Origin: Chara braunii
Taxonomy: Eukaryota; Streptophyta; Charophyceae; Charales; Characeae
Direction: 5' to 3'
Length of the DNA: 27,957 nt
NCBI GenBank assembly: GCA_003427395.1
Contig: BFEA01000314.1
Location: 651,610 to 679,566 of the forward strand
In this document: piece by piece, positions 1 through 9,859 of the stretch
Position numbering within the stretch: position 1 is the first letter of the stretch
Layout of the letters: every line of letters begins with the position of its first letter
Translations under genes and position numbers: made by a program
The notes under the pieces: generated by a model
Seen by the model: the letters and a program-made list of their open reading frames with translations, nothing else
Databases searched by the model: none
Told to the model about the DNA's origin: nothing

Positions 1-1151
1 TTGTTCGTTCGTTGGGCCCTCAGGGCAGGTACTTACCTGTGGCCGTGGCTTCGAAGGGTTGCAGCGGCGAAAAAGCACTCAAGTAGCGGGCAGGCCGGTA
101 CCGCACCCGGCAGGGGGGTAAATATGCAGGTACCGGAGGCCGAGCAGAAGAAGACAAAAGTGGCATTTTTAGAGGCCGGTAGTGTAGGCTAGGTCTAGCG
201 GGTACCAGTCTGAGTCTAGGGCCTGTAGGGGCAATATCAGAGTCTGCAATGATGTTTCCCTCCAAAAAGGGAGGAGGTACCGGTTGCTTGGGAAGGCCAA
301 CGGCCTGGAAGTCACCACCCAAGAGGCAAAGCAGGCCGCTATATCTTCAGGCCGGGCGAAAGACCCGGCCTCTTTTTCGGTGTGCAAGTTTGGCGACACA
401 CTGGTGGAGCGCTGGCTGGAGCAGCGCTGCTGGGGAGGAAGGAGAATGACATGAGGGAGGAAGAAGGAGGAAGGAGGAAGGAAGGGGGAAGAGCGCCAGG
501 GGTACTTACCTGGCTATGGTGGCAGCCATCTTCATCACCTTGGTAGGCGCTGCAGCAGGGAGTCCCCAGCTGGGGAGAGCTACACCAAGAAGCCTCAAGG
601 CAGGGTTGGTGCATGGCGGCCTGAGCTAGAGCAGCCATAGCTGCTTTGGGTTGTTCTTTGGACGTCTGGGCAAGACCTAGTAGTCCGCCATAGCCTCGGC
701 CTATGAGAGTGAAGAGTGAGGGGAGGCGACCATGGCTATGGTGGACCTCAAGTGATACCTGCGGTAGAAGAGGAACTCGGACATTCATTCTGGACCAGTC
801 ATTCAACATTGTATTATTATTTCTTGTATGAATAAGAGGAAGAGGAGATAAGGAGGAGGAGATTGTGGGGCGAAGAAGAAGAGTCTTGTCACTGTCTTTG
901 CTGGTGTACATCTTCTTCTTCTTCTTTCTTACTTCCTCTTCTTCTTCTACTCCTCTCTCACCTCTCAAGTTCATTCATTTCTTTCTGCAATTGGATGGCA
1001 TTGTACTTTCCAGTGGATGCGTATTTCGAAATTGGCCAAGGTCATAACAAATCGATTGATCACCTCTCAAGTTCATTCATTTCTTTCTGCAATTGGATGG
1101 CATTGTACTTTCCAGTGGATGTGTATTTCGAAATTGGCCAGGGTCATAACA
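1..1151 (+). mobile_element. LTR of a Ty3/gypsy-like element (family A), 5' end outside window
   Basis: This stretch is homologous, in inverted orientation, to 23008-24112; base 1 aligns with base 24112. Both contain the same blocks, for example the segment around 400-445 with the words gtgtgcaagtttggcgacac and ctggagcagcgctgctgggg. The copy at 23008-24291 ends TCATAACA immediately before a tRNA primer binding site, which identifies the block as an LTR. Here the same terminal TCATAACA occurs at 1042-1049 and, because of a local duplication, again at 1144-1151. No primer binding site follows, so this is a solo LTR or the 3' LTR of an element to the left. About 180 bp of its 5' end should lie before the window. 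Short ORFs inside it are incidental. Confidence 0.75.
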
Positions 1152-1162
1152 AATCGATTGAT
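959..1162 (+). repeat. 102-bp tandem duplication at the LTR 3' end (2 copies)
   Basis: Copies are 959-1060 and 1061-1162, differing at only about two positions (gatgcgtat versus gatgtgtat; ggccaagg versus ggccaggg). The unit includes the last ~90 bp of the LTR plus the 11 flanking bases aatcgattgat, so the duplication happened after the LTR was in place. The 102-bp length is a multiple of three, so an incidental ORF reads through both copies. Confidence 0.9.
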
Positions 1163-1740
1163 CAGTTAATTGAGTTTATTCCCTTGATTATTTCAAATCC
1201 GTATTTAGGGAAGCATCAAACTTCCGAAAATTTCGTGAATTTCAAAATTCCGCAAACTTCATATTCCCGCGAATTTCGGAATTCCGCAAATTTTGAATTC
1301 CGCGACTTCCAAAATTTTGAGATTTTCACAAATTTCGCAAATTTCGCAAATTTCATAAATTTGTGAATTCCATTAATCCCACGAATTCCAGACATCTGCG
1401 AAATCCGCGATATCGAATTAGGGCTAATCGAGATTACCCCAAAAGAAATCGTTTTTTTTCGGAATTCCGTATTTTTTTTCGGACCAAGGCCAACGTAGTA
1501 GAATGCAGTAATTTTTAAAATTCGTAATTACTTCTTGTTTTTGCAAAAGCAAAACAATTCGAAATCTCCAAGATTCCCCATCTCGCCACTTTTCGAAGTC
1601 ACATTTTTGTAAATTGCGAAAAAATTCACAATTCCGAAATTATTTTTCTTACCCACTGACAAATGCCTAACTGACACACAATCGACAGACATTCAGAAGG
1701 AAAAAAAAAAGACGATTCTTTTCCTGTTTCATTTTTTTAT
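1163..1740. other. AT-rich degenerate region without a gene
   Basis: No coding signal. 1210-1390 is a cryptic simple repeat of aaattt/gaattcc words at intervals of about ten bases, for example consecutive aaatttcgc words near 1330-1350. 1440-1740 is AT-rich with homopolymer T and A runs. No primer binding site or LTR edge is visible. Confidence 0.6.
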
Positions 1741-1848
1741 TATGTTGATTAGTGTCAGTGTACGGGATTGGACATTGCAGTTGGTCTGTTTGCCTGCCTG
1801 CATTGTTCCCCCCTCCCCCTCCTCTTCTTGTTTCTCTCGGCTCGGTAA

Positions 1849-1996
1849 GTGCCACGTTAGCATCTACCACGCCAGCATTTGCCACGTCATCATCTGCCAC
1901 GTCATCATCTGCCACGTCATCATCTGCCACGTCATCATCTACCACGTCATCATCTGCCACATCATCATCTTCCACGTCAGCATCTGCCATATCAGC
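1849..1996 (+). repeat. 15-bp minisatellite, about 9-10 copies
   Basis: The unit is close to catcatctgccacgt, repeated with point variants (taccacg, tgccaca, ttccacg). Because the unit is five codons long, several frames stay open on both strands, giving pentapeptide-repeat ORFs (for example acidic DDDVA runs on the minus strand). These are products of the repeat and not evidence of a protein. Confidence 0.9.
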
Positions 1997-2138
1997 ACCG
2001 CACCGCAGCTGGATTATGCTCCGGTGCAGCGCTCGGGTCGCTGCACGTGTTGGGCCAGCATCACCTGCACCCGCTCCAGCCGTAAGCTGGCGCCGCCGTC
2101 AGCCTTCTGACAGGCGCCAACAGCCAGTACCAGCCAGA

Positions 2139-3780
2139 ATGGCCGCAGCAGCAGCAGCAGCACCGCTCAAGGTGCACCCGGCTTGGGTTTGCCCGACCTG
2201 CAAGCACAGGCCCTTGGCGAGACCGTCAAAGCTTTCCAGCTTCGCATAGCCAACTACTTGGCTTTCATCGATGCGGAGAAGAAGCGCCAAGCTGAAGCCG
2301 AAGCTCAACGCATTCCTGCAGCCGAACGGGCGGCAGCTTAAGCAGCTGCAGCATGACAGCATCAAGAAAAGGAAGCCACAACAGCTTTGAACCAGCTTTA
2401 CCTCCAGGCAGGCAATACCTTGCAACAGCAAGAGACAAACTACGCTGCCATGCTACAAAAATGGCACTTCACGTCGGGAGACGGCAACAGCATTCCAACG
2501 GATGCCAACAAGACCAAAGAACACATCTCCAAGATCATCGCCCAACTCCTTGCCACCTGCAATTGGTAGCAGAATGAGTTGTGGCGACAGCAACAAGAGC
2601 TGCAGCGTCTCTTATGCGCCATCGGCGACACACGGGTTTCCAAAATGAAACCAACCGTGGCTTCCACGCGCGTATTGAGACCTTGGAGCAACAACACACT
2701 GTCACACCCGACAGCGGACCTAGTACCAGCCAGCCGTCGACACGACAACTGGAGCAGCGGATTGATCATGAGGACGCCACAATCGGCAACCTTGGCACGT
2801 TCGCGGAGCCAGCAACGATCAACCAGCAGCTCACAGTGCTGCAGGCCGACATCCGGCTACTGCAGCAGCAACCTGCTGGCGGCACTAACCCGCGACCATA
2901 CAAGATGCTGAACTTCCGCATCGAGAAGTTCGATGACTACACCAAGACCGATCCGCTCACATGGTGGCAAGGATTCGCCACCGAGCTCGAACTTCACGAA
3001 GTGCCTGAGCGCCTCAAAATTGCAGCGCTCTACCTCAATTCCAGAGGCGAGTGCTAGATCTGGCTCAACCACCTCGCGGTCAAAGAAGGGGTCAACGTGG
3101 AGATCCTGCTTACCAAGCTCGATTGGGACGCCATCACCACGTAGTGGAAATCGTGTTTAATTGTACAAGATTCGAAGGCAAAAGCGACCAACAAGGTGTT
3201 CCAAATGTATCAAGGGAGTCAACCTACGCGCGATTGGTTGACCGAATGGCAAAAGATCGTTGCCATTCCGGACCTGAACCTGTCGTTCGAGCACATATGA
3301 CGCGAGATTTTCCGGCGGTCGACCAACTCCTTAACGCAGGCACTCGAACAAGAGGAGGACTACACTAACTTTGACTACATTGTCACATGTGCCCGTGCCA
3401 TCATCCAAACCAATCGGCGGGCCACCAACGAAAGGCAAGGGCAACCAAACTTTGTGGAGAAAGGCAAGGGGCAACGAGCGAAGCACATCGCTGCAATCCA
3501 ACCAAACGGACAAATAGACGACTCGGAATCGACTTCGGTGTTAAGTGAAGGAGACCAAGTCAATGCCCTTCGGCCACGACGCACCAACACACGGAAAAAG
3601 AAGGCGAAATCAGCGTCGACGTCAGAAGTCGGACAACCGAACGAGTCGAGGAAGAAATTCTGACTGACGGAGGGTCAATACAAACTCCGCCAAAAGTACG
3701 GATGTTGCTGCTGGTGCAACGGTACCAAACACACCCCGTCCCAATGCCCCCACAAGGGCAAAGAGGACGTCCGTCCATGG
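2139..3780 (+). pseudogene. gag: Degenerate gag of a + strand Ty3/gypsy element (element 1)
   Basis: Gag would form the retrotransposon capsid and nucleocapsid. An alanine- and glutamine-rich reading frame starts near 2168 and runs to about 2650, broken by stops near 2338, 2353 and 2566. It then shifts frame and continues through the capsid-like part (2581-3057, containing the words KMLNFRIEKFDDYTKTDP and WWQGFATELELHEVPERL) to a basic segment before 3660. A canonical CCHC zinc knuckle, C-x2-C-x4-H-x4-C, is at 3706-3747 (CCWCNGTKHTPSQC). Further stops occur near 3055, 3298 and 3661. No intact start or 5' LTR is identifiable upstream. The order gag, protease, RT downstream supports the call. 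The 5' boundary is uncertain. Confidence 0.7.
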
Positions 3781-4296
3781 CCTAGCTTGGGAAACTGAGC
3801 TCCGCGGGAAGTGAGGCGACTCCACTTCCCATTTCGCCGGACACGGTTGCCTTGCAAGCGACCTCCTACACGTTCGGGGAGCACAAGGATGTCGCAAATC
3901 TTCAAGAAGACTTCGAAGACTATGCTTTCCAGCTGGTCCCTCAGTTGGACCTACCCCTCCACGTGCAAGACGCTCACGTATGCACGGTTTCATCACCGTC
4001 GGCAATCGAACCAACTTCATAGCCGACACCATCATCTGGTGATTCGTCGGTGTGGTCAAGACTTGAGGACCTCGACACGTTGACGACGGAAGACTTCCAA
4101 TGGTTGCCTCTTCCCCCATCCGGTTCATTGTCGAAACCGCATTGCAACGCCCTAATGGCAGAGCTACAAAAGTATTTGCACAGTGCAGTACCAACTCCCT
4201 TGACGGACGACGGAGTAGCGATTGTTGACCTTCACGAGTATATTGCGAAGATCGACCGCGAGTACGCCACGCAACGGTACGACAACATCAACACGC
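3781..4296 (+). pseudogene. Decayed linker between gag and protease of element 1
   Basis: No recognisable domain. By position it belongs to the gag-pol polyprotein between the zinc knuckle and the protease. Short open pieces occur in shifting frames (for example 4050-4319), consistent with accumulated indels. I assign it to the element only because both flanks belong to it. Confidence 0.45.
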
Positions 4297-4767
4297 CGTT
4301 ACTTTACATCTGCATTTAGATCGGAAAGGCGACCTGCCACGCCTTGATCGATTGTGGAGCTACTCGCAACTACAACCAAAACTGCATGGCGCGCGTCAGC
4401 CTCCGCCCGCGCGTTCGAAGGAAGTCGCAGCCCACACAAGTCACATCGGTTGACGGTCACACACACAAGTGTATTGACCGGTGCATCGACGAGGCGCTCT
4501 TGTACTCCGCCCCGCACGCACGCGAGGCTGTGTCCTTTTACTTCTTGGACACCAAGCTCAACATGATCTTGGGCATGTCGTGGCTGCGAAGTGAGGACCA
4601 CCCGGTGAACTTATACCGCCGCACCGTTCACGTTCGTGATCGGAATGCGATCTGCGTCCCATGCACGGTTCCTCCGCCTCACCCTTCGATTGGTTGTCAC
4701 GTGGTCTCCGCGGCGAGCATTCGAAACTCCATCGCACCGCAAGACGTGGAAGAAATGGGCATTTGAT
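4297..4767 (+). pseudogene. Retroviral-type aspartic protease domain of element 1
   Basis: This would be the dimeric aspartic protease that processes the polyprotein. The reading frame is open from about 4321 to the stop at 4765. The active-site loop reads ALIDCGATRNY with DCGAT at 4350-4364, where most Ty3/gypsy proteases have D-S/T-G. The flap and C-terminal features follow, ending in the hydrophobic FYFLDTKLNMILGMSWLRSE segment that matches the usual ILG-x-x-WL motif of the family (about 4539-4595). A stop lies just upstream (4318-4320). It is followed in the normal order by RT. Cysteine at the S/T position also occurs in element 2, so it is probably a lineage feature and not a lesion. Confidence 0.75.
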
Positions 4768-5026
4768 TCTTGCACGCCCTCCCTCCTCCCGACAAGCCAG
4801 CAACGAAAGTGCCACCTGACCCACGCATCGTAACGCTTCTTGACTAAACGACATCATTGCCAAGGGCTGGATTCGCCCTACGGTGCACCCATTCTTTTCG
4901 CCCGGAAGAAGAACAAGGAATTGCAACTATGCATTGACTACTGCAAACTTAACTCGCAAACCGTTAAGAATGCTGGCCCGCTCCCGCGCATTGTCGATCT
5001 TCTCGAACGATTAGGCGGTCTTCGGG
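4768..5026 (+). pseudogene. N-terminal reverse transcriptase fragment of element 1, cut at 5027
   Basis: Contains the start of the RT fingers/palm: KGWIRP in one frame near 4860, then after a frame change PYGAPILFARKKNKELQLCIDY and LNSQTVKNAGPLPRI to LLERLGG near 5018. These match the conserved region ahead of the first catalytic aspartate in Ty3/gypsy RTs. Several dozen residues between the protease tail and KGWIRP appear to be missing. Homology ends abruptly at about 5026, where an unrelated LTR-like sequence starting TGTACAAAAGG begins. The catalytic YxDD, RNase H and integrase core of this element are not found in the window. Confidence 0.75.
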
Positions 5027-5433
5027 TGTACAAAAGGAAGACAAGGGAGAAAGACGAGGGAGAAAGAGAGAGAGAGATGAGGATGATGATGTGAGGGCTC
5101 AAACCTGGTATTGGTGGTGTTCTGCATTGGGCGACATCTTCATGTACTTCGGTGGTTGCTGACATCAGCAGTTGCATTGTCAATTTATAGGCAGATAGTT
5201 AGCTGTTTTGGGGAGTAGTCTGGGCGTCGAGCGCCAAGTAGGGGGAAGGGCATGGACTCTAATGTTGGTGATGACAAGAGTAAGCTCTCATTGATATTTG
5301 GTTTCGGTGTTTTCATTCTCCATTGGTGTAACATTGGTGCATTACTGCTTTCTGGACACTGTGAGACTTTCTACTTTCAATGTGATCGTGTAATCTGGAT
5401 TCTGTCATCTCGCTATTGCTCATTTTCCTTGCA
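5027..5433 (+). mobile_element. Putative 5' LTR of an element nested in RT of element 1
   Basis: It begins TGTACAAAAGG exactly where RT homology stops and ends TTGCA at 5433, three bases before a tRNA-like primer binding site, giving a 407-bp TG...CA block. A TATA-like word (tttata, 5184-5189) sits in the middle, and a GA-rich tract lies at 5051-5080. No second copy (3' LTR) with this start sequence was seen, so the element is truncated or its other LTR is elsewhere. The probable target duplication would be about tcggg (5022-5026), which I could not confirm. Confidence 0.5.
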
Positions 5434-5436
5434 ATT

Positions 5437-5457
5437 TGGTATCGGAGCTGGTTCGAA
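5437..5457 (+). other. Primer binding site, initiator-Met tRNA type
   Basis: Sequence tggtatcggagctggttcga closely follows the complement of the plant initiator-Met tRNA 3' end (TGGTATCAGAGC...), with one mismatch in the first 12 bases. It lies directly downstream of the putative LTR ending at 5433, as expected for priming of minus-strand DNA synthesis. Confidence 0.65.
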
Positions 5458-7824
5458 CTGCGCCTTACTGGTTCTTCGCAATAGCTGTTCGGTGCTTCGC
5501 ATGAGGTGTGGGGCAGTGATAAGGTTTAGGCGTTGAACGATAGGCGGCCCAGGATCGTGTGGGCGCGCCGGGAAGGCTATGTGGTGACATAGGGATGTAC
5601 GCTGGATGATGAGAGCTCGTTGATGTGGCACTTAAGCCGAGGTGGAACTGCATTTTGCTGTTTGTTGTGCCAAGGCAAGGACCGGTCATCATAAATGCAC
5701 GTCAGGTTGTCGGTGAGAAATCTGTGGTTGGGGGCAGCATTATGAGGTACGTTGCTCTCTTCCTTATCTACCCTCTTCATTACTTCTTACCGTGAGGAAG
5801 TGAGTTCTGTCTTGAGAGTCCTCTCAATGTGAGGTGCCGCGAGCGCTCAACCTTGAGAGTCGACATTCTTCCTGGGCAGCAAGCTGGTGGGAGCACTCGG
5901 GTCACGATCACCATGCCAACCCGCTGGGACTAGTACACGCATGCTTTGCCTCAAGTCCTTGGTTCTGCTGCTGCGCAATAGAGGTCATGTTGGGCATGCC
6001 AGCCCTTTAAGAGAAGCTTACCAGACCATCTACAAACATTTCTGGCGGGTTCAGGTTGAACCCTGACTGTGATCGTTGTCGTGTCTGCAACATTAAATAA
6101 TTCATGAGGACCTTGGGGGCTGTCCTTAAACTGCCTCTTGATCAGCCAGATCAATCGGAAGTAAGGCTTCTTGCATGTGAGGGTAAACAAGGTGCAGGGC
6201 TGGCAGGTTTAGCATAGACTTGGGGCACAGGGGTGGGCCGGATTGCACACCTTAAGACACGTGGCTCAACCAGATGCTCAGGACGTCAACACAAGAGACT
6301 ACTCAACAGGGATACAGGGGGAGGGGGGATTCCGGCAACTGTTCGTTGTGGTACTAATTAGATAAACTGCCATCCAGCATGCATCTCCACAGGTAATTTA
6401 TTTTTATTTTTGATTATTTAGTTGTACGAACTTGGTGACAACTAACAGACCGTTGCAGATAGGATAGACCTGTTATGAACTTGGTTGTCTGACGATTTTC
6501 TCGCCACTCACACATAGAGTGTCTGACACATGCCCGTACACATACCAGACAAAGGGGAGAGGAGACAGAGTCCAAACTGCACACAGACAAAGATAAGCAG
6601 CGGAATTCAACCATGCACAGATGGGGAGAAGACATACCGTGGTTCTCACTCTCTGACAGACTCCCAACAACCAATCACAAGAAGACACCTGCGAGGATAA
6701 CAATCGGAATCACACTGCTGAAGAGCCAACTCAAACCAATAATCATTACAGAGTTTATCCCAGTGTCTCGCCACCCTCAGAACTCCACACACCACCCTCT
6801 ATCCTACAACCAGTTAGTAGCGCCACACAGAATCTGCCTCCCAGAGGCCAGCGCCGGCCATCCAGATGAAGAACACGAATCGTGATGAAGTCTTAAGTGC
6901 CGATGGAAACTCTGACGAAGAAGATGGCAGCTGTGGCTGCCACACCACTGACAAGCCCTGATAATCCCCCAGAGGCGAAGGGCGACAGTGGTCCACCCAC
7001 ATAGACTCAGTGCATTGCCTCTAAACAGCGCAGCCAATCGCAGATACCCTCAGGGGTAGATGCGCAGAGGATGCCCCAGGTATGGCAAGCCTCAGTAGGC
7101 TGGCTATGGCTGCCGTCCACGACGAAGGTCTTGGGATGCCGCCTCAGACAGTCGCCAGCACCAACTCGCTTGGCTCCAGAACGCTGTATCGCGAAAATGA
7201 AATGCCAAAAGTCCCTAACCTACAGGCTCAGTCCTATTAATAGACTAGCCTACTCTAGTCCTAGACCTACTGGACCAGTACCGCATCAGTTTGGCATGTT
7301 CGGCCTGAGCCCTACCTGGTTATACGGCGTCTAAACCGTCTCTACAGCCCAAGGCCCAGATGGGCCTGCTGTCCTAGTGATAGCCCGGGCCTGCTAAAGG
7401 CAATAACGGCCAAGGGGAAATTTGGGCCTGCAATCTTCCTGGAAATTGCAGATATGTCCCTCTTCCACTCCGGACTGAACTGGCAGTTAGTCCCTGACAC
7501 AAAAAAAAAATATGAATCTGACCTACCGCTGTACTATACAGCCTCGCAGTCAATCTCGGCAGTCGAAAGCATAAGCCGGGTCCAATGGGCCCAGCAGGAA
7601 ATTTCCCACAGGTCCACGGTTCCCGTCTGCAAAAGTTTGGCATGGGCCGAGCCTATTTGGTGACAGGTCAGAGGTTTGAATCTACGCACAGAACCGCATG
7701 AGCCGCAATGTTTGGAGGGACATCGTCTGTAGTAAGGTTCTGTGGTTTCGTTCAGTGTCTTCTGGGGGTTTTGTCGTTTAGTGGCGCTCCGGGTTGATCC
7801 TGTGTCGCGTGTTCAAATGCAGCC
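5458..7824. other. Unassigned region, probably interior of the nested element and older debris
   Basis: No recognised domain on either strand. The longest anonymous readings are 79 codons on the minus strand at 5951-6190 (with WSGKLLLKGWHAQHD) and 90 codons on the + strand at 6613-6885; neither matches a family I know. A purine run, gggggaggggggatt, near 6320 could be a polypurine tract but has no LTR after it. 7500-7510 is an A run. A non-autonomous LTR element would fit, but this is inference. Confidence 0.4.
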
Positions 7825-8256
7825 TAAGGGTCTGATCCCACACTACTTACCGTAAGTACTTTCTGGCAAAATTCGGGATCCCACCATTTTCTGCACGAGT
7901 AGGGGGTGGCACTGCCATCGGATGAAAGTGGAAACATTTGTAGTTGTGGCGCTTAGCACGCAAACGTCGTCACGAGAGTAGTAAGGAAATCGTGAGAGTG
8001 GTGAGCCCGTACCCTGCCGCTAAAAAGATGGAAGGTTGTTTTCTTTTTGTGTGTGTGTGCGTGTGTATTTTCTCCTCGTCCTGGTTGGCTAGCATGCTAG
8101 ATTTGCCAAAACAAACGGCACGTTAATAGTAAAAGTTCCTATTTGCACGAGTGTGTGGGATGCAATTTTTCTTTCCCGTTCCATCCGGCCCGCCTCCATC
8201 TTTTTCGTTTCTTTCACGGTTTTACTTACCGTAAGTAGTGTGGGATCCGACCCTAA
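7825..8256. mobile_element. 432-bp unit with 34-bp terminal inverted repeats, MITE-like
   Basis: The left arm 7825-7858 and right arm 8223-8256 are inverted copies matching at 31 of 34 positions; the core gatcccacactacttac is perfect. Each inner end, tacttaccgtaagta, is itself a near-perfect palindrome. The interior carries a short GT tract (8047-8066) and no coding potential. No convincing target-site duplication is visible. A small non-autonomous DNA transposon or a foldback unit is the best guess. Confidence 0.5.
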
Positions 8257-8640
8257 TCTCGAATACAAGTCTAGCTGACCCGCCAGGAGTTGCAGCTGCA
8301 GCAATCTCGAATACAAGTCTGGGGAGCCTAGTAACTGCAGCAATCTTGAATACAAGTCTGGGGGGCCTTGTAACTGCAGCAATCTCGAATACAAGTCTGG
8401 GGGGCCTTGTAGCTGCAGCAATCTCGAATACAAGTCTGGGGGGGCTTGTAGCTGCAGCAATCTCGAATACAAGTCTGGCTGGCCTTGTAGCTGCAGCAAT
8501 CTCGAATACAAGTCTGGCTGGCCTTGTAGGGCCTTGTAGCTGCAGCAATCTCGAATACAAGTCTGGCGGGCCTTGTAGCTGCAGCAATCTCAATACAAGT
8601 CTGTAGCTGGCCCGCTGGGACTAGCTCCAACGTTTGAATA
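8257..8640. repeat. 39-bp minisatellite, about nine copies
   Basis: The unit is about 39 bp, built on aatctcgaatacaagtctgg followed by ggggccttgtagctgcagc. Copies are clear from 8290 to 8600, with degenerate edges and one partial internal repeat near 8521-8537 (ggccttgtag duplicated). The 13-codon unit keeps frames open on both strands (AISNTSL repeats on +, YSRLLQL repeats on -). I regard these ORFs as by-products. The array starts immediately after the right arm of the inverted-repeat unit. Confidence 0.9.
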
Positions 8641-9237
8641 CAAGTTCATAGCGGGCCTCTTCAGAGCTACAGATATCTGGTCTTTTTTTTCCTTTTTTTT
8701 TCTGGGAATCCGGACAGGACTGCCTTCCAGGCCTTTTTTATTGTCATTAAAGTATTACGGGGAACCCCGTAGCAGCCACAATCCGTGCTCAAGCCTCCAA
8801 CGAGGGAATATGCGGGAGCTGCACCCACTAGCAGGTGCGATACCCGCTACAGCAGGTGGGTGATACCGGCCAGGGGTCAGGTTTTCAGGGACACCAAGAA
8901 CTTTTTCACTTCTTTCCCTACATAGCAGCTCTGTTCGGTGTCGTTTTCTTAGGGCTTACTCACTTTTGCTTTTTTTCTGGAATGGATAGAATTGCGGTTG
9001 GATACATCACCTTCTTAGGGCATAATAGTGATAGGGCCTCTCTCCACTACTCTAGAGTGAATATTCTGCTACAACATGGAAGGATGCACCGACCGCAACT
9101 TCTCAGGACATAATAGCAATAGGGCCTCTCTCCACTACTCTTGACATGTGTGCAAAACGAGTGACTGTAACAACATGGAAGGATACACCAACATTATTTT
9201 TGTCTTTTCTGCACAGAGCCCCATATTCAAACGACGA
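8641..9237. other. Unassigned region with poly-T runs and a two-copy 88-bp repeat
   Basis: Poly-T-rich patch at 8674-8702, then no gene. Two copies of an 88-bp unit start at 9021 and 9109 (cataatagtgatagggcctc versus cataatagcaatagggcctc, both followed by tctccactactct), and acaacatggaaggat recurs at 9071 and 9171. Indels separate the copies towards the right. It may be the far 3' flank of the LINE insertion. Confidence 0.5.
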
Positions 9238-9859
9238 CTTTTCTTCTTTTTTTTCTTTTTTTTTCTCATATGATTCTCATTAGAACAAAGAATGGAGGGG
9301 CCGACCTTCCCCACATAACGGCTGGTACTGGGAGCATTACCCAGTTTCGCTTTTTACAGGACCCGCTTGGGACCCGGGACAAATACCAACATCAAAATAC
9401 TCAGTAAACAACAAAAGGTCCTCGCTGTAGGAGCGGAATCATGGACCAAGGCCTCCACACCCTTCCTCCCTGGATTACCCTACTTTCCCTAACTGCATTC
9501 CCACATACCCTCCTGCTCACCCTAATTTGCCTACCCTGCTTAACCCTTCTTACCCCATCCCACCCCTCGCTTCCCACTCCTTACTATTTCTATCACTAAC
9601 TAATATTGTGGGCTTCTCGCAGGGCCTATCTCGACCCCCTGAGTCAAAAGCGACTCAGCTTCTACACTGTCCACTCTTGCCCCCAGCATTTCAGCATGGT
9701 TAGGCCTTGGGCCTCCTGCGGCTCTACCCTGAACTGAGTGGCCAGGTTCTCCTATCTTCATACCACTATTCTACCTATCCAACCTAGCTAATCTGTTTAG
9801 CAATCTAAAACACTTCTTTCTCCCCCCCACTTGAACCGCTTTCCAACCTTTCATTCCAC
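9238..9859 (-). other. Probable LINE 3' untranslated region ending in a degenerate poly(A)
   Basis: This lies directly downstream, in the LINE's minus-strand sense, of the C-terminal coding end at 9860. No ORF is present. At 9239-9266 the + strand is nearly pure T with a few C, which reads on the minus strand as an impure poly(A) tail, the expected end of a target-primed insertion. Confidence 0.5.

Noticed and set aside
339-974. 211-codon minus-strand ORF inside the left LTR
   Set aside because: Composition is driven by GA/CT-rich LTR sequence, and the related LTR at 23008-24291 does not preserve the same frame.
1849-1996. CRISPR-like array of regular short repeats
   Set aside because: Units are contiguous with no spacers, and the setting is eukaryotic retrotransposon DNA.
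1667-2249. Acidic DDDVA-repeat and Ser-rich repeat proteins
   Set aside because: By-products of the 15-bp minisatellite; three + frames and one - frame are open at once.
7670-7824. SINE promoter (ggtttgaatct near 7672, gtgttcaaatgc near 7809)
   Set aside because: Box B-like words are present, but the paired box A matches are poor and the spacing differs from tRNAs; chance is likely in 28 kb.
8089-8630. Repeat proteins of 100-140 codons on both strands
   Set aside because: They are produced by the 39-bp minisatellite, whose length is a multiple of three; both strands and several frames are open equally.
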